DNA of 64,000 nt from Hamadaea sp. (GTDB lineage: Bacteria; Actinomycetota; Actinomycetes; Mycobacteriales; Micromonosporaceae): positions 18,463 through 82,462 of the forward strand of contig NZ_JABFVK010000067.1 of the NCBI RefSeq assembly GCF_013362815.1, given 5' to 3'. Both the position numbers and the translations under genes were made by a program. Below are positions 7,963 to 14,638 of this stretch, piece after piece (the first letter of the stretch is position 1; each line of letters starts with the position of its first letter). The notes under the pieces are model-generated. The model had not been told where the DNA came from, searched no databases, and saw only the letters and a program-made list of their open reading frames with translations.

Positions 7963-8054
7963 ATCATGAACTAACCGGGGTGATCGACAGCGTTTTCGCA
8001 GGTCGCCAATCCCACTCGTGGGTGATCGACTCCGCGCAGTCATGATCGACCCGC

Positions 8055-8067
8055 CTTACCTTGTAAG
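8055..8067. promoter_or_regulatory. TetR operator upstream of tetR gene
   Basis: CTTAC-CTT-GTAAG is a perfect 13-bp palindrome with 5-bp arms. The same arms occur three times before the oxidoreductase gene downstream. It lies where the -35 element would be for the -10 TAAGAT at 8078-8083, so binding should repress tetR itself. Confidence 0.85.
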
Positions 8068-8089
8068 ACGGCCGCGATAAGATGGCCGC

Positions 8090-8764
8090 GTGTCGAGACC
8101 TGCCCTGAGCCGGGACCGGGTCCTCCGGGCCGCGGTCGAGCTCGCCGACTCCGCCGGGATCTCCGCCGTGACGATGCGCCGGCTGGCCGAGGAGCTGGGC
8201 GCCGAGGCGATGTCGCTCTACCACCACGTGGCCAACAAGGAGCAGGTCCTCGACGGGATCGTCGACGTGATCGGGGCGGAGATCAACGAGGCCGCCGCGC
8301 GGGTCGAGCTGCCGAGTCACGGCGACGGCTGGAAGAAGGCGGCACGCGTACGCATTCTTGCCGCGCGTAAGGTGTTGTTGCGCCACCCGTGGGCCCCCGC
8401 GGTGATCGAGTCGCGAACGAATGCGAGCCCCGAGATCCTGTTGCACATGGACGCGCTCGTCGGGATCATGCGCAACGGCGGGTTCACCCACGATCAGACC
8501 CATCACGCGTTGCATGCCCTGGGCAGCCGCGCAGTCGGATTCAGCCAGGAGCTGTTCACCCCGGGAGCACCGGGGAACGGGCCCACCACCGGCGAACCCG
8601 ATCCGATCATGGCCGCCATGGCGGCGAGACTGCCGAACCTCGTCGGCATGCTGTCGGAGATCGCTCACGACGATCCCGACTCGACCCTCGGCTGGTGCGA
8701 CGACCAGGCCGAATTCGAGTTCGGGCTCGACATCGTGCTCGACGGCCTCGATCGGCTGCGCTGA
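8090..8764 (+). CDS. TetR-family repressor
   Basis: A 224-residue regulator with an N-terminal helix-turn-helix (about 25-60, SAVTMRRLAEELGAEAMSLY followed by HHVANKEQVLDGI) and a C-terminal ligand domain of the tetracycline-repressor type. The GTG start lies six bases after TAAGAT, so the mRNA is probably leaderless. One palindromic site before it and three before the neighbouring oxidoreductase gene have the same arms, so it very likely represses both. The inducer is unknown; the target suggests a reactive carbonyl, quinone or drug-like compound. Confidence 0.93.
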   Translation: MSRPALSRDRVLRAAVELADSAGISAVTMRRLAEELGAEAMSLYHHVANKEQVLDGIVDVIGAEINEAAARVELPSHGDGWKKAARVRILAARKVLLRHPWAPAVIESRTNASPEILLHMDALVGIMRNGGFTHDQTHHALHALGSRAVGFSQELFTPGAPGNGPTTGEPDPIMAAMAARLPNLVGMLSEIAHDDPDSTLGWCDDQAEFEFGLDIVLDGLDRLR

Positions 8765-8791
8765 CTTTCTCCGCCTGACCTCTTGACCGCC

Positions 8792-8836
8792 CTTACGGCG
8801 TAAGGCTACCTTACAACGTAAGACTTACAACGTAAG
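8792..8836. promoter_or_regulatory. Cluster of three TetR operators
   Basis: CTTAC-GGC-GTAAG (8792-8804), CTTAC-AAC-GTAAG (8810-8822) and CTTAC-AAC-GTAAG (8824-8836) share the arms of the site before tetR. They fill the space between tetR and the oxidoreductase start at 8851. Confidence 0.88.
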
Positions 8837-8850
8837 GTCAGGAGTTCTCG

Positions 8851-9840
8851 ATGAAGGCGTACCTGCTCCACGCGTACGGATCGCCGGAGAATCTGCTGCT
8901 CAGTGAGGTTCCGAAGCCGGAACCCGCCCCCGGCGAGGTGCTCGTACAGATCCGCGCAACGTCCATCAATCCCTACGACTGGCACCACATGCGCGGCGAG
9001 CCCATCGCGGCCCGGTTCGTGCCGGGCGGGTTCGGCAAGCGCCGCCCCACCCACTCGATCCTCGGCTGCGATCTCGCCGGCGTCGTCGAGGCGGTCGGCG
9101 ACGGCGTCACCGGCTTCCACCCAGGCGACGAGGCGTACGCCCTGGTCAAGCACGGCAGCTACGCCGAGTACGCGTGCGTACCGGAGGAGTTGCTGGCGCT
9201 GAAGCCGCGCAGCCTGTCCTTCGAGGAGGCGGCCGCAGTGCCGATGGCCGCCGCGACCGCCCTCCAAGCCGTACGCGACGACGCGAAGGTGAGCAGCGGC
9301 CAGCGGGTGCTGGTGAACGGAGCCTCCAGCGGAGTGGGCACGTTCGCAGTGCAACTGGCCCGAGCCGCCGGCGCGGAGGTCACCGGTGTCTGCGGCGGGC
9401 GCAACGCCGACCTGGTCAAGGGCCTCGGGGCGTACGCCGTCATCGACTACACCGCCGAGGACTTCACCAAGACCGCGCGGGACTTCGACGCGCTCATCGA
9501 CATCGCGGGCAGTCCCCGTATCGGAGCGGCGAAACGCGTATTGCGCCTGGAGGGGTCCTATGTGGTGATCGGTGGGCAGGCGGGCCGCTGGTTCCGGCCG
9601 ATGGATCACCGGATCGCGGGCGAATTGGTCGGCCGGTTCAGTTCCCAGCGCATCGTGGGCACCGACACGAAGATCGGGGCGGACAGCGCGCGCAACCTCA
9701 CCGAACTGGCCCGGTACGCCGATGACGGCGACCTCAAACCGGTGATCGACCGGCGGTACGACTTCGCGGAGCTGCCGACCGCCATGCGTTATGTCGAGGC
9801 CGGACACGCCTCGGGCAAGGTCGTCGTCACCGTCGGCTGA
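8851..9840 (+). CDS. NAD(P)-dependent quinone-oxidoreductase-like enzyme (MDR family)
   Basis: The 329-residue protein is a zinc-free medium-chain dehydrogenase/reductase. The GroES-like half starts MKAYLLHAYGSPENLLLSEV and the Rossmann half holds NGASSGVGTFAVQLARAAGA. Such enzymes reduce quinones, enones or aldehydes with NADPH in the cytosol. GGAG lies ten bases before the ATG. Three TetR operators immediately upstream show that it is the main target of the adjacent repressor. The physiological substrate cannot be read from sequence. Confidence 0.93.
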   Translation: MKAYLLHAYGSPENLLLSEVPKPEPAPGEVLVQIRATSINPYDWHHMRGEPIAARFVPGGFGKRRPTHSILGCDLAGVVEAVGDGVTGFHPGDEAYALVKHGSYAEYACVPEELLALKPRSLSFEEAAAVPMAAATALQAVRDDAKVSSGQRVLVNGASSGVGTFAVQLARAAGAEVTGVCGGRNADLVKGLGAYAVIDYTAEDFTKTARDFDALIDIAGSPRIGAAKRVLRLEGSYVVIGGQAGRWFRPMDHRIAGELVGRFSSQRIVGTDTKIGADSARNLTELARYADDGDLKPVIDRRYDFAELPTAMRYVEAGHASGKVVVTVG

Positions 9841-9902
9841 ACCCGCCCGCCCGCTTTCCCACCTGATCACGCGGCCCCACCGGACCACGCAGGCGCCACC
9901 GG

Positions 9903-9953
9903 ATCACGGATATGCAGGCCTCCGATGCCCCAGGAAGCATGCACATCCGTGAT
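9903..9953. repeat. Palindromic repeat family B, copy 1
   Basis: Arms begin ATCACGGAT and end ATCCGTGAT, with TGCA and GC words in between, and the block is followed by CTGCAGCT as in the other copies at 14552 and 18612. The arms here (9903-9922, 9934-9953) have three mismatches. The surrounding gap 9841-10090 otherwise holds only the terminator below. Confidence 0.75.
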
Positions 9954-10039
9954 CTGCAGCTCAAAGAGGCCGCGCAAACGCGCAAAGAGGCCGAGGTGCC
10001 CGGCGACGGAGCCCGCCGCAGCCTGAGGCGACGGCGTAC

Positions 10040-10073
10040 GCGGTGGCACCAGCCCGCCTGCTGGTGCCACCGC
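10040..10073. terminator. Strong hairpin terminator between convergent genes
   Basis: Perfect 14-bp arms GCGGTGGCACCAGC and GCTGGTGCCACCGC flank a 6-base loop. A pyrimidine run CCTTCTTC follows on the plus strand. It separates the oxidoreductase gene from the convergent small membrane protein gene and may serve both. Confidence 0.85.
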
Positions 10074-10090
10074 CCTTCTTCGGGCGGAGG

Positions 10091-10300
10091 TTACCGGCGG
10101 CGGTTGCGGGTGATCAGGTAGATCGCGGCGACGATACCGCCGACCACGACGATGCAGCAGACTGCACTGCAGCCCCAGAAGCCCATGCCACGGCCGCGAC
10201 GCAGGTACTCGTCCTCGGCGGCATAGGCGACCCCGGGCAGGGCCAGCACGGTGAACAGGCCGGCGACCAGCGCGGCCCACAGGCGGGTGATGCGGTTCAT
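10091..10300 (-). CDS. Small exported membrane protein
   Basis: This 69-residue protein has a signal peptide (MNRITRLWAALVAGLFTVLA, ending GVAYA), a short charged loop AEDEYLRRGRG, one transmembrane helix (about 45-63, with Cys pairs) and a basic tail RNRRR. I take the ATG at 10300 because TACGCT lies seven bases upstream, a leaderless promoter pattern. No family is recognised. The coding case rests on its clean signal peptide and helix and its codon usage. Confidence 0.7.
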   Translation of the reverse strand: MNRITRLWAALVAGLFTVLALPGVAYAAEDEYLRRGRGMGFWGCSAVCCIVVVGGIVAAIYLITRNRRR

Positions 10301-10353
10301 GACAACCAGCGTAGGAAACCCGATCAAGGCGGCAGGCCGATATCGTCCAAGCC

Positions 10354-10815
10354 GTGACTGATCTTGCGATACGCCGCGCCACCGCAGCCGACCTGCCCGC
10401 CATCGTGGCCATGCTCGCCGATGACCACTTGGGAGCGACCCGGGAGGGCTCGCCCGACGATCCGGCGTACGCCGAAGCCTTCGCGGAGATCGACGGCGAT
10501 CCGCATCAGCGCCTCGTCGTCGGCGAGTTGAACGGTGAGGTGATGGCGACGATGCAACTCACCATCATCCCCGGCATCGGGCGCAAAGGAGCCCGCCGCG
10601 CGCTCATCGAAGCGGTACGCGTCCGCTCCGACCTGCGCGGCGGCGGGCTCGGCAAGCAGCTCATCCGCTGGGCGATCGACACCGCCCAGACGGAAGGCTG
10701 CGCAATGGTGCAGTTGACCAGCGACAAGTCGCGGACGGACGCACACCGGTTCTACGACCAACTCGGGTTCACGCAGAGCCACGTCGGCTACAAGCTCACC
10801 CTGCCGCCGCGTTGA
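10354..10815 (+). CDS. GNAT-family N-acetyltransferase
   Basis: A 153-residue single-domain GNAT enzyme with the acetyl-CoA pyrophosphate loop RSDLRGGGLGKQLIRWA near residue 90 and a C-terminal RFYDQLGFTQSHVGYKL strand-helix. It resembles the PhnO/AttT-type small acetyltransferases but the acceptor is unknown. The GTG at 10354 lies seven bases after TATCGT, so it is probably leaderless. Its stop codon lies inside a large repeat that also contains the stop of the convergent esterase gene. Confidence 0.9.
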   Translation: MTDLAIRRATAADLPAIVAMLADDHLGATREGSPDDPAYAEAFAEIDGDPHQRLVVGELNGEVMATMQLTIIPGIGRKGARRALIEAVRVRSDLRGGGLGKQLIRWAIDTAQTEGCAMVQLTSDKSRTDAHRFYDQLGFTQSHVGYKLTLPPR

Positions 10816-10997
10816 TCATGAACCTAAGGTTCCGCCGGGCGGCGTGTCGGCCCCACAAGCCCGTGATCAACACGGCGTGGCGCGCCGGTGATCACGGCGC
10901 GGCGCGGCGGGTTGATCACGGCGCGGCGCGCCGGTTGATCACGGCGTTCGGGGGCGTGACACGCCGCCGAGGCGGACCTTAGGTTCATGATCAACGC
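10809..10997. repeat. Compound inverted and tandem repeat spanning two stop codons
   Basis: Outer arms of about 40 bp (10809-10849 and 10957-10997) start GCGTTGATCATGAACC and pair almost fully. Between them four units of roughly 22 bp, each like GTTGATCACGGCGCGGCGCG, are laid in tandem. TGATCA words supply the TGA stop for both the plus-strand acetyltransferase and the minus-strand esterase. It shares words with family C. Confidence 0.85.
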
Positions 10998-13039
10998 GCG
11001 ATGAAGAGGTCGCCGGAGGGGGACGAGGCGAAGGTGAGGCCGCTGATCAGGAGGCGGCCGTCCGGCGCTGCGGCCGCATAGAGGTTGGGCTCCGCGAAGG
11101 CGTCGACGACCTCGTCCCGGGGTGAGCCGAACTGGCTCTTGGCCAGCACCGCCCCCTTGGCCGAGAGGCGTACGCACAACACGTCGGAACCTCCGGCCGC
11201 CACGGTCACCCGTCCCCGGGTGTACCCGACGAGGTCGACTCCGCCGTCCGCGCGCGCCACCACAGCCACACCGCCGTCCGCCGCACCGCTGTCCACAGTG
11301 GTGGTCCAACGCTCGGAACCGTTGCTGCTGAACGAGACTGCGATCAGGTCGCCGTTCGCCGCTCCAGTCGCCACGGCGTACCCGCCGCTGACGGTGACTC
11401 CGTCGAGCCGGTCGTCTCCACTGCCGCCGACGGCCTTGACCCAGCTCAGCGCGCCCGCATCGGTGTACCGCGCGACGAAGCCGTCGTAGCCGCCCAACCC
11501 GGATGTGCCGGGCAACGGCGATCCGGCGGTTCCCGAGACGTAGACCTCTGAGATACCAGCGGTCACTGCGAATGCCTTGTCCTCGCCCGGTCCGCCCAGT
11601 TGGCGTACCCATTGAAGCTGACCGGAAGGAGCCACGCGGGCCAGGAACGTGTCCTTGTCGCCCGCGTTGGCGCCGTCGAGCGCGCCCTTGGTGTAGCCGG
11701 TGACGTAAGCGCCGCCGTCGGGGCTCGCGGCCAGGCCGTAAGCGCGGTCGGCGACCCCCGCGGACCCGAATTGCGTGATCCAGCGGATCGATCCCGAAGC
11801 GTCGAGACTGGCCACGAAGGCGTCGTCCGCGGCATTGCCCGCGTGCTGTCCGTCCAGGTCGCCCTTGGTGTAACCGGCGACCAGCACGCCACCGTCCGGC
11901 TGCGCGGCCACGCCGTAGAGACGCTCGTCCACCGCGGTCCCGAACTCGGTGGTCCAGCTCCCCGGCCTGGTCACGACCGCGTCGAGTTTCCCGTGGTACG
12001 CCTGACCGTCCACACTGGCGCTCGCCGCGAAGCCGACGGTGTACGCGTCGCCACCGACGCTCGCGATGCCGCCCGCCCAATCGGTGCCGGCCGTGCCCAG
12101 CAGCGGAGTCGGCAGCGGCTGCGGCGGAACAGTGCTCAGCGTCGGACCGAGATGCTGGATGGCCTGGGCGAACGCGGGCGCCCACACGGTCCAGTCGTGT
12201 CCGCCGTCGAGGATGCGCATCTGCGCGCTCACGCCGGGTGCGCGGCGGGCGGCGTTGTAGAGCGCCTCGGATTCGAAGTCGAGGTCGTGCCGCGCGTCGG
12301 CCGGATCGGGGTTGGCCCACTCGTCGTCGCCGACCGCGATGAACAGCTGCACCGGAAGGTCGGGACTGGTCTTGGCAAGTAGCGCTGGGTAATTCAGGTC
12401 TTGATAGCGCTGGTCGTCGAAGAGCTGATCGCCGACCCCGTACGCCCCGAATTCGCGAGCCGAGGAGTCGGCGGGCGGCAACGGGGTGTAGACCGCCGGG
12501 CTCAGCACGATCGCCGCGCTGAACACGTCCGGGTGCGCGAGAGCGAAGCGGAGCGCGCCCGCTCCTCCCATCGAATACCCCCCGACCAGTCTCGCCTGCC
12601 TGATCGGAGCGGTCCTCCAGGTGCTGTCGACGTGCTTGATCAGATCGCGCGTCAGGGCGGTCTCGACGGACTTGCCGCTCTGGTATCGGGAATCGACGTA
12701 CCAGCTGCCCCGGTCGCTCCACGGCGCGTCGGGGAGGATCGCGATCAACGCCGGAATCTTCTTGGCCTGGATCAACTCGTCCAACGTGGACTTCACGGTC
12801 GTCCACGCCGTCATCGTGTCGCCCCGGCCGTGCAACAGGTAGAGCACGGGGTACCGCTGTGTTCCGGCTTCGTACCCGTACGGGAGATAGGCCGTGTAGT
12901 CGATGTCCTCGCCCAGCGCTGCGCTCGGGGCGCTGCCGGTCACGAGCTCGCCGGGACGCGTACGCCCCGCTTCCGCAGTGCCGACGCCGCCGATCAGCAG
13001 CACGAGGACGGACAGGACGGGGATGAGGAAACGCTTCAC
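10991..13039 (-). CDS. Secreted esterase (Esterase D/Fes type) with SBBP propeller
   Basis: The 682-residue protein has a signal peptide (1-24, ending GTAEA), an alpha/beta-hydrolase domain of the putative esterase family (about 35-300) and a C-terminal run of repeats such as GVAAQPDGGVLVAGYTKGDL and GLAASPDGGAYVTGYTKGAL, which match SBBP-type beta-propellers. Nucleophile Ser156 lies in GGYSMGG, His281 in DGGHDW, and Asp238 or Asp239 in VGDDEW may complete the triad. The family includes acetylxylan and feruloyl esterases and siderophore esterases. The two LacI-like sites upstream favour a carbohydrate role. GGAG precedes the GTG start at 13039. Confidence 0.9.
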   Translation of the reverse strand: MKRFLIPVLSVLVLLIGGVGTAEAGRTRPGELVTGSAPSAALGEDIDYTAYLPYGYEAGTQRYPVLYLLHGRGDTMTAWTTVKSTLDELIQAKKIPALIAILPDAPWSDRGSWYVDSRYQSGKSVETALTRDLIKHVDSTWRTAPIRQARLVGGYSMGGAGALRFALAHPDVFSAAIVLSPAVYTPLPPADSSAREFGAYGVGDQLFDDQRYQDLNYPALLAKTSPDLPVQLFIAVGDDEWANPDPADARHDLDFESEALYNAARRAPGVSAQMRILDGGHDWTVWAPAFAQAIQHLGPTLSTVPPQPLPTPLLGTAGTDWAGGIASVGGDAYTVGFAASASVDGQAYHGKLDAVVTRPGSWTTEFGTAVDERLYGVAAQPDGGVLVAGYTKGDLDGQHAGNAADDAFVASLDASGSIRWITQFGSAGVADRAYGLAASPDGGAYVTGYTKGALDGANAGDKDTFLARVAPSGQLQWVRQLGGPGEDKAFAVTAGISEVYVSGTAGSPLPGTSGLGGYDGFVARYTDAGALSWVKAVGGSGDDRLDGVTVSGGYAVATGAANGDLIAVSFSSNGSERWTTTVDSGAADGGVAVVARADGGVDLVGYTRGRVTVAAGGSDVLCVRLSAKGAVLAKSQFGSPRDEVVDAFAEPNLYAAAAPDGRLLISGLTFASSPSGDLFIAR

Positions 13040-13059
13040 TTGGGCTCCTCGGGGGTTTC

Positions 13060-13094
13060 GGAAACGTTTACAGCACAGTTCCGTAATCGTTTCC
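13060..13094 (-). promoter_or_regulatory. Paired LacI-type operator sites
   Basis: GGAAACGTTTAC (13060-13071) and its inverted counterpart GTAATCGTTTCC (13083-13094) lie 21-55 bases before the esterase start. GAAACGTTTC is the usual core of LacI-family operators, so a sugar-responsive repressor encoded elsewhere probably controls the esterase. Confidence 0.68.
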
Positions 13095-13145
13095 GGCGAG
13101 TGTCGTCCTCGTGATCATCGGTGTCAAGGTCGCTCCCTTCCGGCC

Positions 13146-13206
13146 GCCAGATCAGGGTTCTGGGTCGAATCATGGCGCGAGATTCGACCCAGAACCCTGA
13201 TCTGGC
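13146..13206. repeat. Palindromic repeat family A, copy 2
   Basis: Perfect 26-bp arms (13146-13171 and 13181-13206) surround a 9-base centre ATGGCGCGA. It lies between divergent genes, so this copy cannot be a terminator for either. Confidence 0.9.
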
Positions 13207-13252
13207 GCGCAAAGCGGCGGTCGCGGCGAGGAGCCCGAGCTACCGTTGGCCG

Positions 13253-13588
13253 GTGAAGATCGGCGAGGTCGCCCGGCAGACCGGAGTAAGCGTCCGTTCC
13301 CTGCGGCACTACGAGGCGGAGGGCCTGATCGAACCCGGCCGCTGCGAGAACGGCTATCGCGACTACTGCACGCCCACCGTCGACCGCGTACGCCAAGTCC
13401 ACGGGCTGATCGAGGCGGGTCTCCCGACGCGGATCATCCGCGACGTCCTGCCGCATCTCGGCGCTTCCGCCCTCCCGACCGAAGTGGTCGATCAGCTCGC
13501 CAAGCAGAAGGCCCAGCTCGACCACCGCATCGATGTGCTGTCCCGCAACCGGGATGCGCTGGCGGCTTACTTGGCTGCGGTCGCTTGA
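13253..13588 (+). CDS. MerR-family regulator
   Basis: I start at the GTG giving VKIGEVARQTGVSVRSLRHY; TACCGT lies six bases upstream, so the mRNA is probably leaderless, and a longer frame upstream would run through the family A palindrome. The 111-residue protein is a winged-helix MerR DNA-binding domain with a short coiled coil (about 80-108) and no extended effector domain or metal-binding Cys. This compact type is often paired with a reductase, as here. A dyad in the spacer before the next gene is the probable target. Confidence 0.9.
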   Translation: MKIGEVARQTGVSVRSLRHYEAEGLIEPGRCENGYRDYCTPTVDRVRQVHGLIEAGLPTRIIRDVLPHLGASALPTEVVDQLAKQKAQLDHRIDVLSRNRDALAAYLAAVA

Positions 13589-13617
13589 CCTTGCGGTAAG
13601 TGTCAGGGTTTTACCGT
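13585..13617 (+). promoter_or_regulatory. Probable MerR-controlled promoter of quinone reductase
   Basis: TTGACC (13585-13590) overlaps the merR stop codon. A 6-bp dyad CGGTAA (13594-13599) and TTACCG (13611-13616) lies in the spacer, and TACCGT at 13612-13617 could be a -10 element. A spacer lengthened beyond 17 bases with a dyad inside is the usual MerR arrangement. Confidence 0.5.
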
Positions 13618-13623
13618 CGGCGC

Positions 13624-14553
13624 ATGCGAGCACTTCAGCAGACTTCGCGGCACGGCCCGGCCGACCTGCGCCTCGTCGATATCGCCAGGCCGACCGCGGG
13701 TCCGGGCGAGATCCTCGTCCGGGTCACTGCGGCCGGGGTCAACTTCGCCGACGTCATGCAAACCTATAGCACCTATGTGGACGGTCCTACTGCGCCCTAT
13801 GTGGCAGGCTTCGAAGCCGCCGGTGAGGTCGTCGCGCTCGGCCCCGGCGTGACTTCCTTCGCCCACGGTGACCAGGTTCTCGGCATCGGCCCGGGCGCGT
13901 TCGCGGAATACCTCGTCCTCTCCACCTCGGCCGCCATGCCGCTCCCCCGCGGCTGGTCCGGCGAGCAATCGCTCGGACTCATGCTCAACTGGGCCACCGC
14001 CCTCGCCGCGCTCCGGCTCGGCCGCGTCGCCGCCGGCGAGACCGTCCTGGTCCAGGCCGCGGCGGGCGGGGTCGGCCAGGCCGCGGTCCGGCTCGCGCGT
14101 CACTTCGGCACCACCGTGCTCGCGACCGCCTCTCCCGCCAAACATCAACTGGTACGCACAGCGGGCGCGCACGAAGTCTTCGCGACGGTACCGGACCGGC
14201 GGATCGATGTGATCCTCGAATCGGTCGGCGGACCGGACTTCGCCCGCAGCCTCGCCGCCGCCCGCCCGATCACCGGTCGCGTGGTCGTCTACGGTATGGC
14301 GGGCGGCGACGCCACGGTCACCAACCGGGCGCTGAACTTTCGTCCGGTGCAGCTCATCGGCCTGCATCTCGGCGTACTCATGGCTGAGGCGCCCGATCTG
14401 TTCGCCGAGTTGCTCGACGAGCTGACCGGCCTCATCGCCGCCGGCGTCATCCCGCCCGGCTCTCCGACCACGTACGCCCTCGCCGACGGTCCGGCCGCGC
14501 TGGCCGCCCTGGAGTCTCGGTCCACAGTGGGCAAACTCGCCCTCCGCCCCTGA
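13624..14553 (+). CDS. NADPH:quinone reductase (zinc-free MDR family)
   Basis: A 309-residue quinone oxidoreductase starting MRALQQTSRHGPADLRLVDI, with an N-terminal GroES-like fold and a Rossmann fold containing AAAGGVGQAAVRLARHFGTT. It probably reduces quinones or enones with NADPH. The start at 13624 agrees with family N-termini; a GTG further up at 13600 would lie in the promoter. It follows the MerR gene by 35 bases, giving a regulator-target pair. It is distinct from the oxidoreductase at 8851. Confidence 0.92.
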   Translation: MRALQQTSRHGPADLRLVDIARPTAGPGEILVRVTAAGVNFADVMQTYSTYVDGPTAPYVAGFEAAGEVVALGPGVTSFAHGDQVLGIGPGAFAEYLVLSTSAAMPLPRGWSGEQSLGLMLNWATALAALRLGRVAAGETVLVQAAAGGVGQAAVRLARHFGTTVLATASPAKHQLVRTAGAHEVFATVPDRRIDVILESVGGPDFARSLAAARPITGRVVVYGMAGGDATVTNRALNFRPVQLIGLHLGVLMAEAPDLFAELLDELTGLIAAGVIPPGSPTTYALADGPAALAALESRSTVGKLALRP

Positions 14554-14637
14554 CACCGCGCGTTCCCTGCGGATCACGGTTGTGCATGCTTCCGCTGCCG
14601 CTTGAAGCATGCACAACCGTGATCTGCAGCTGTCGGG
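14552..14637. repeat. Palindromic repeat family B, copy 2
   Basis: A lead-in GACACCGCGCGTTCCCTGCG is followed by a hairpin with perfect 20-bp arms (14573-14592 and 14604-14623) and then CTGCAGCTGTCGGGG. Lead-in, hairpin and tail all recur at 18612-18697. It starts inside the TGA stop of the quinone reductase and ends one base from the stop of pnkp, so it sits between convergent genes. Confidence 0.88.
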
Positions 14638-14638
14638 G

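Noticed and set aside
10809..10997. Tandem units that could be read as a CRISPR-like array
   Set aside because: Units are directly abutting with no unique spacers and there are no cas genes in the window.
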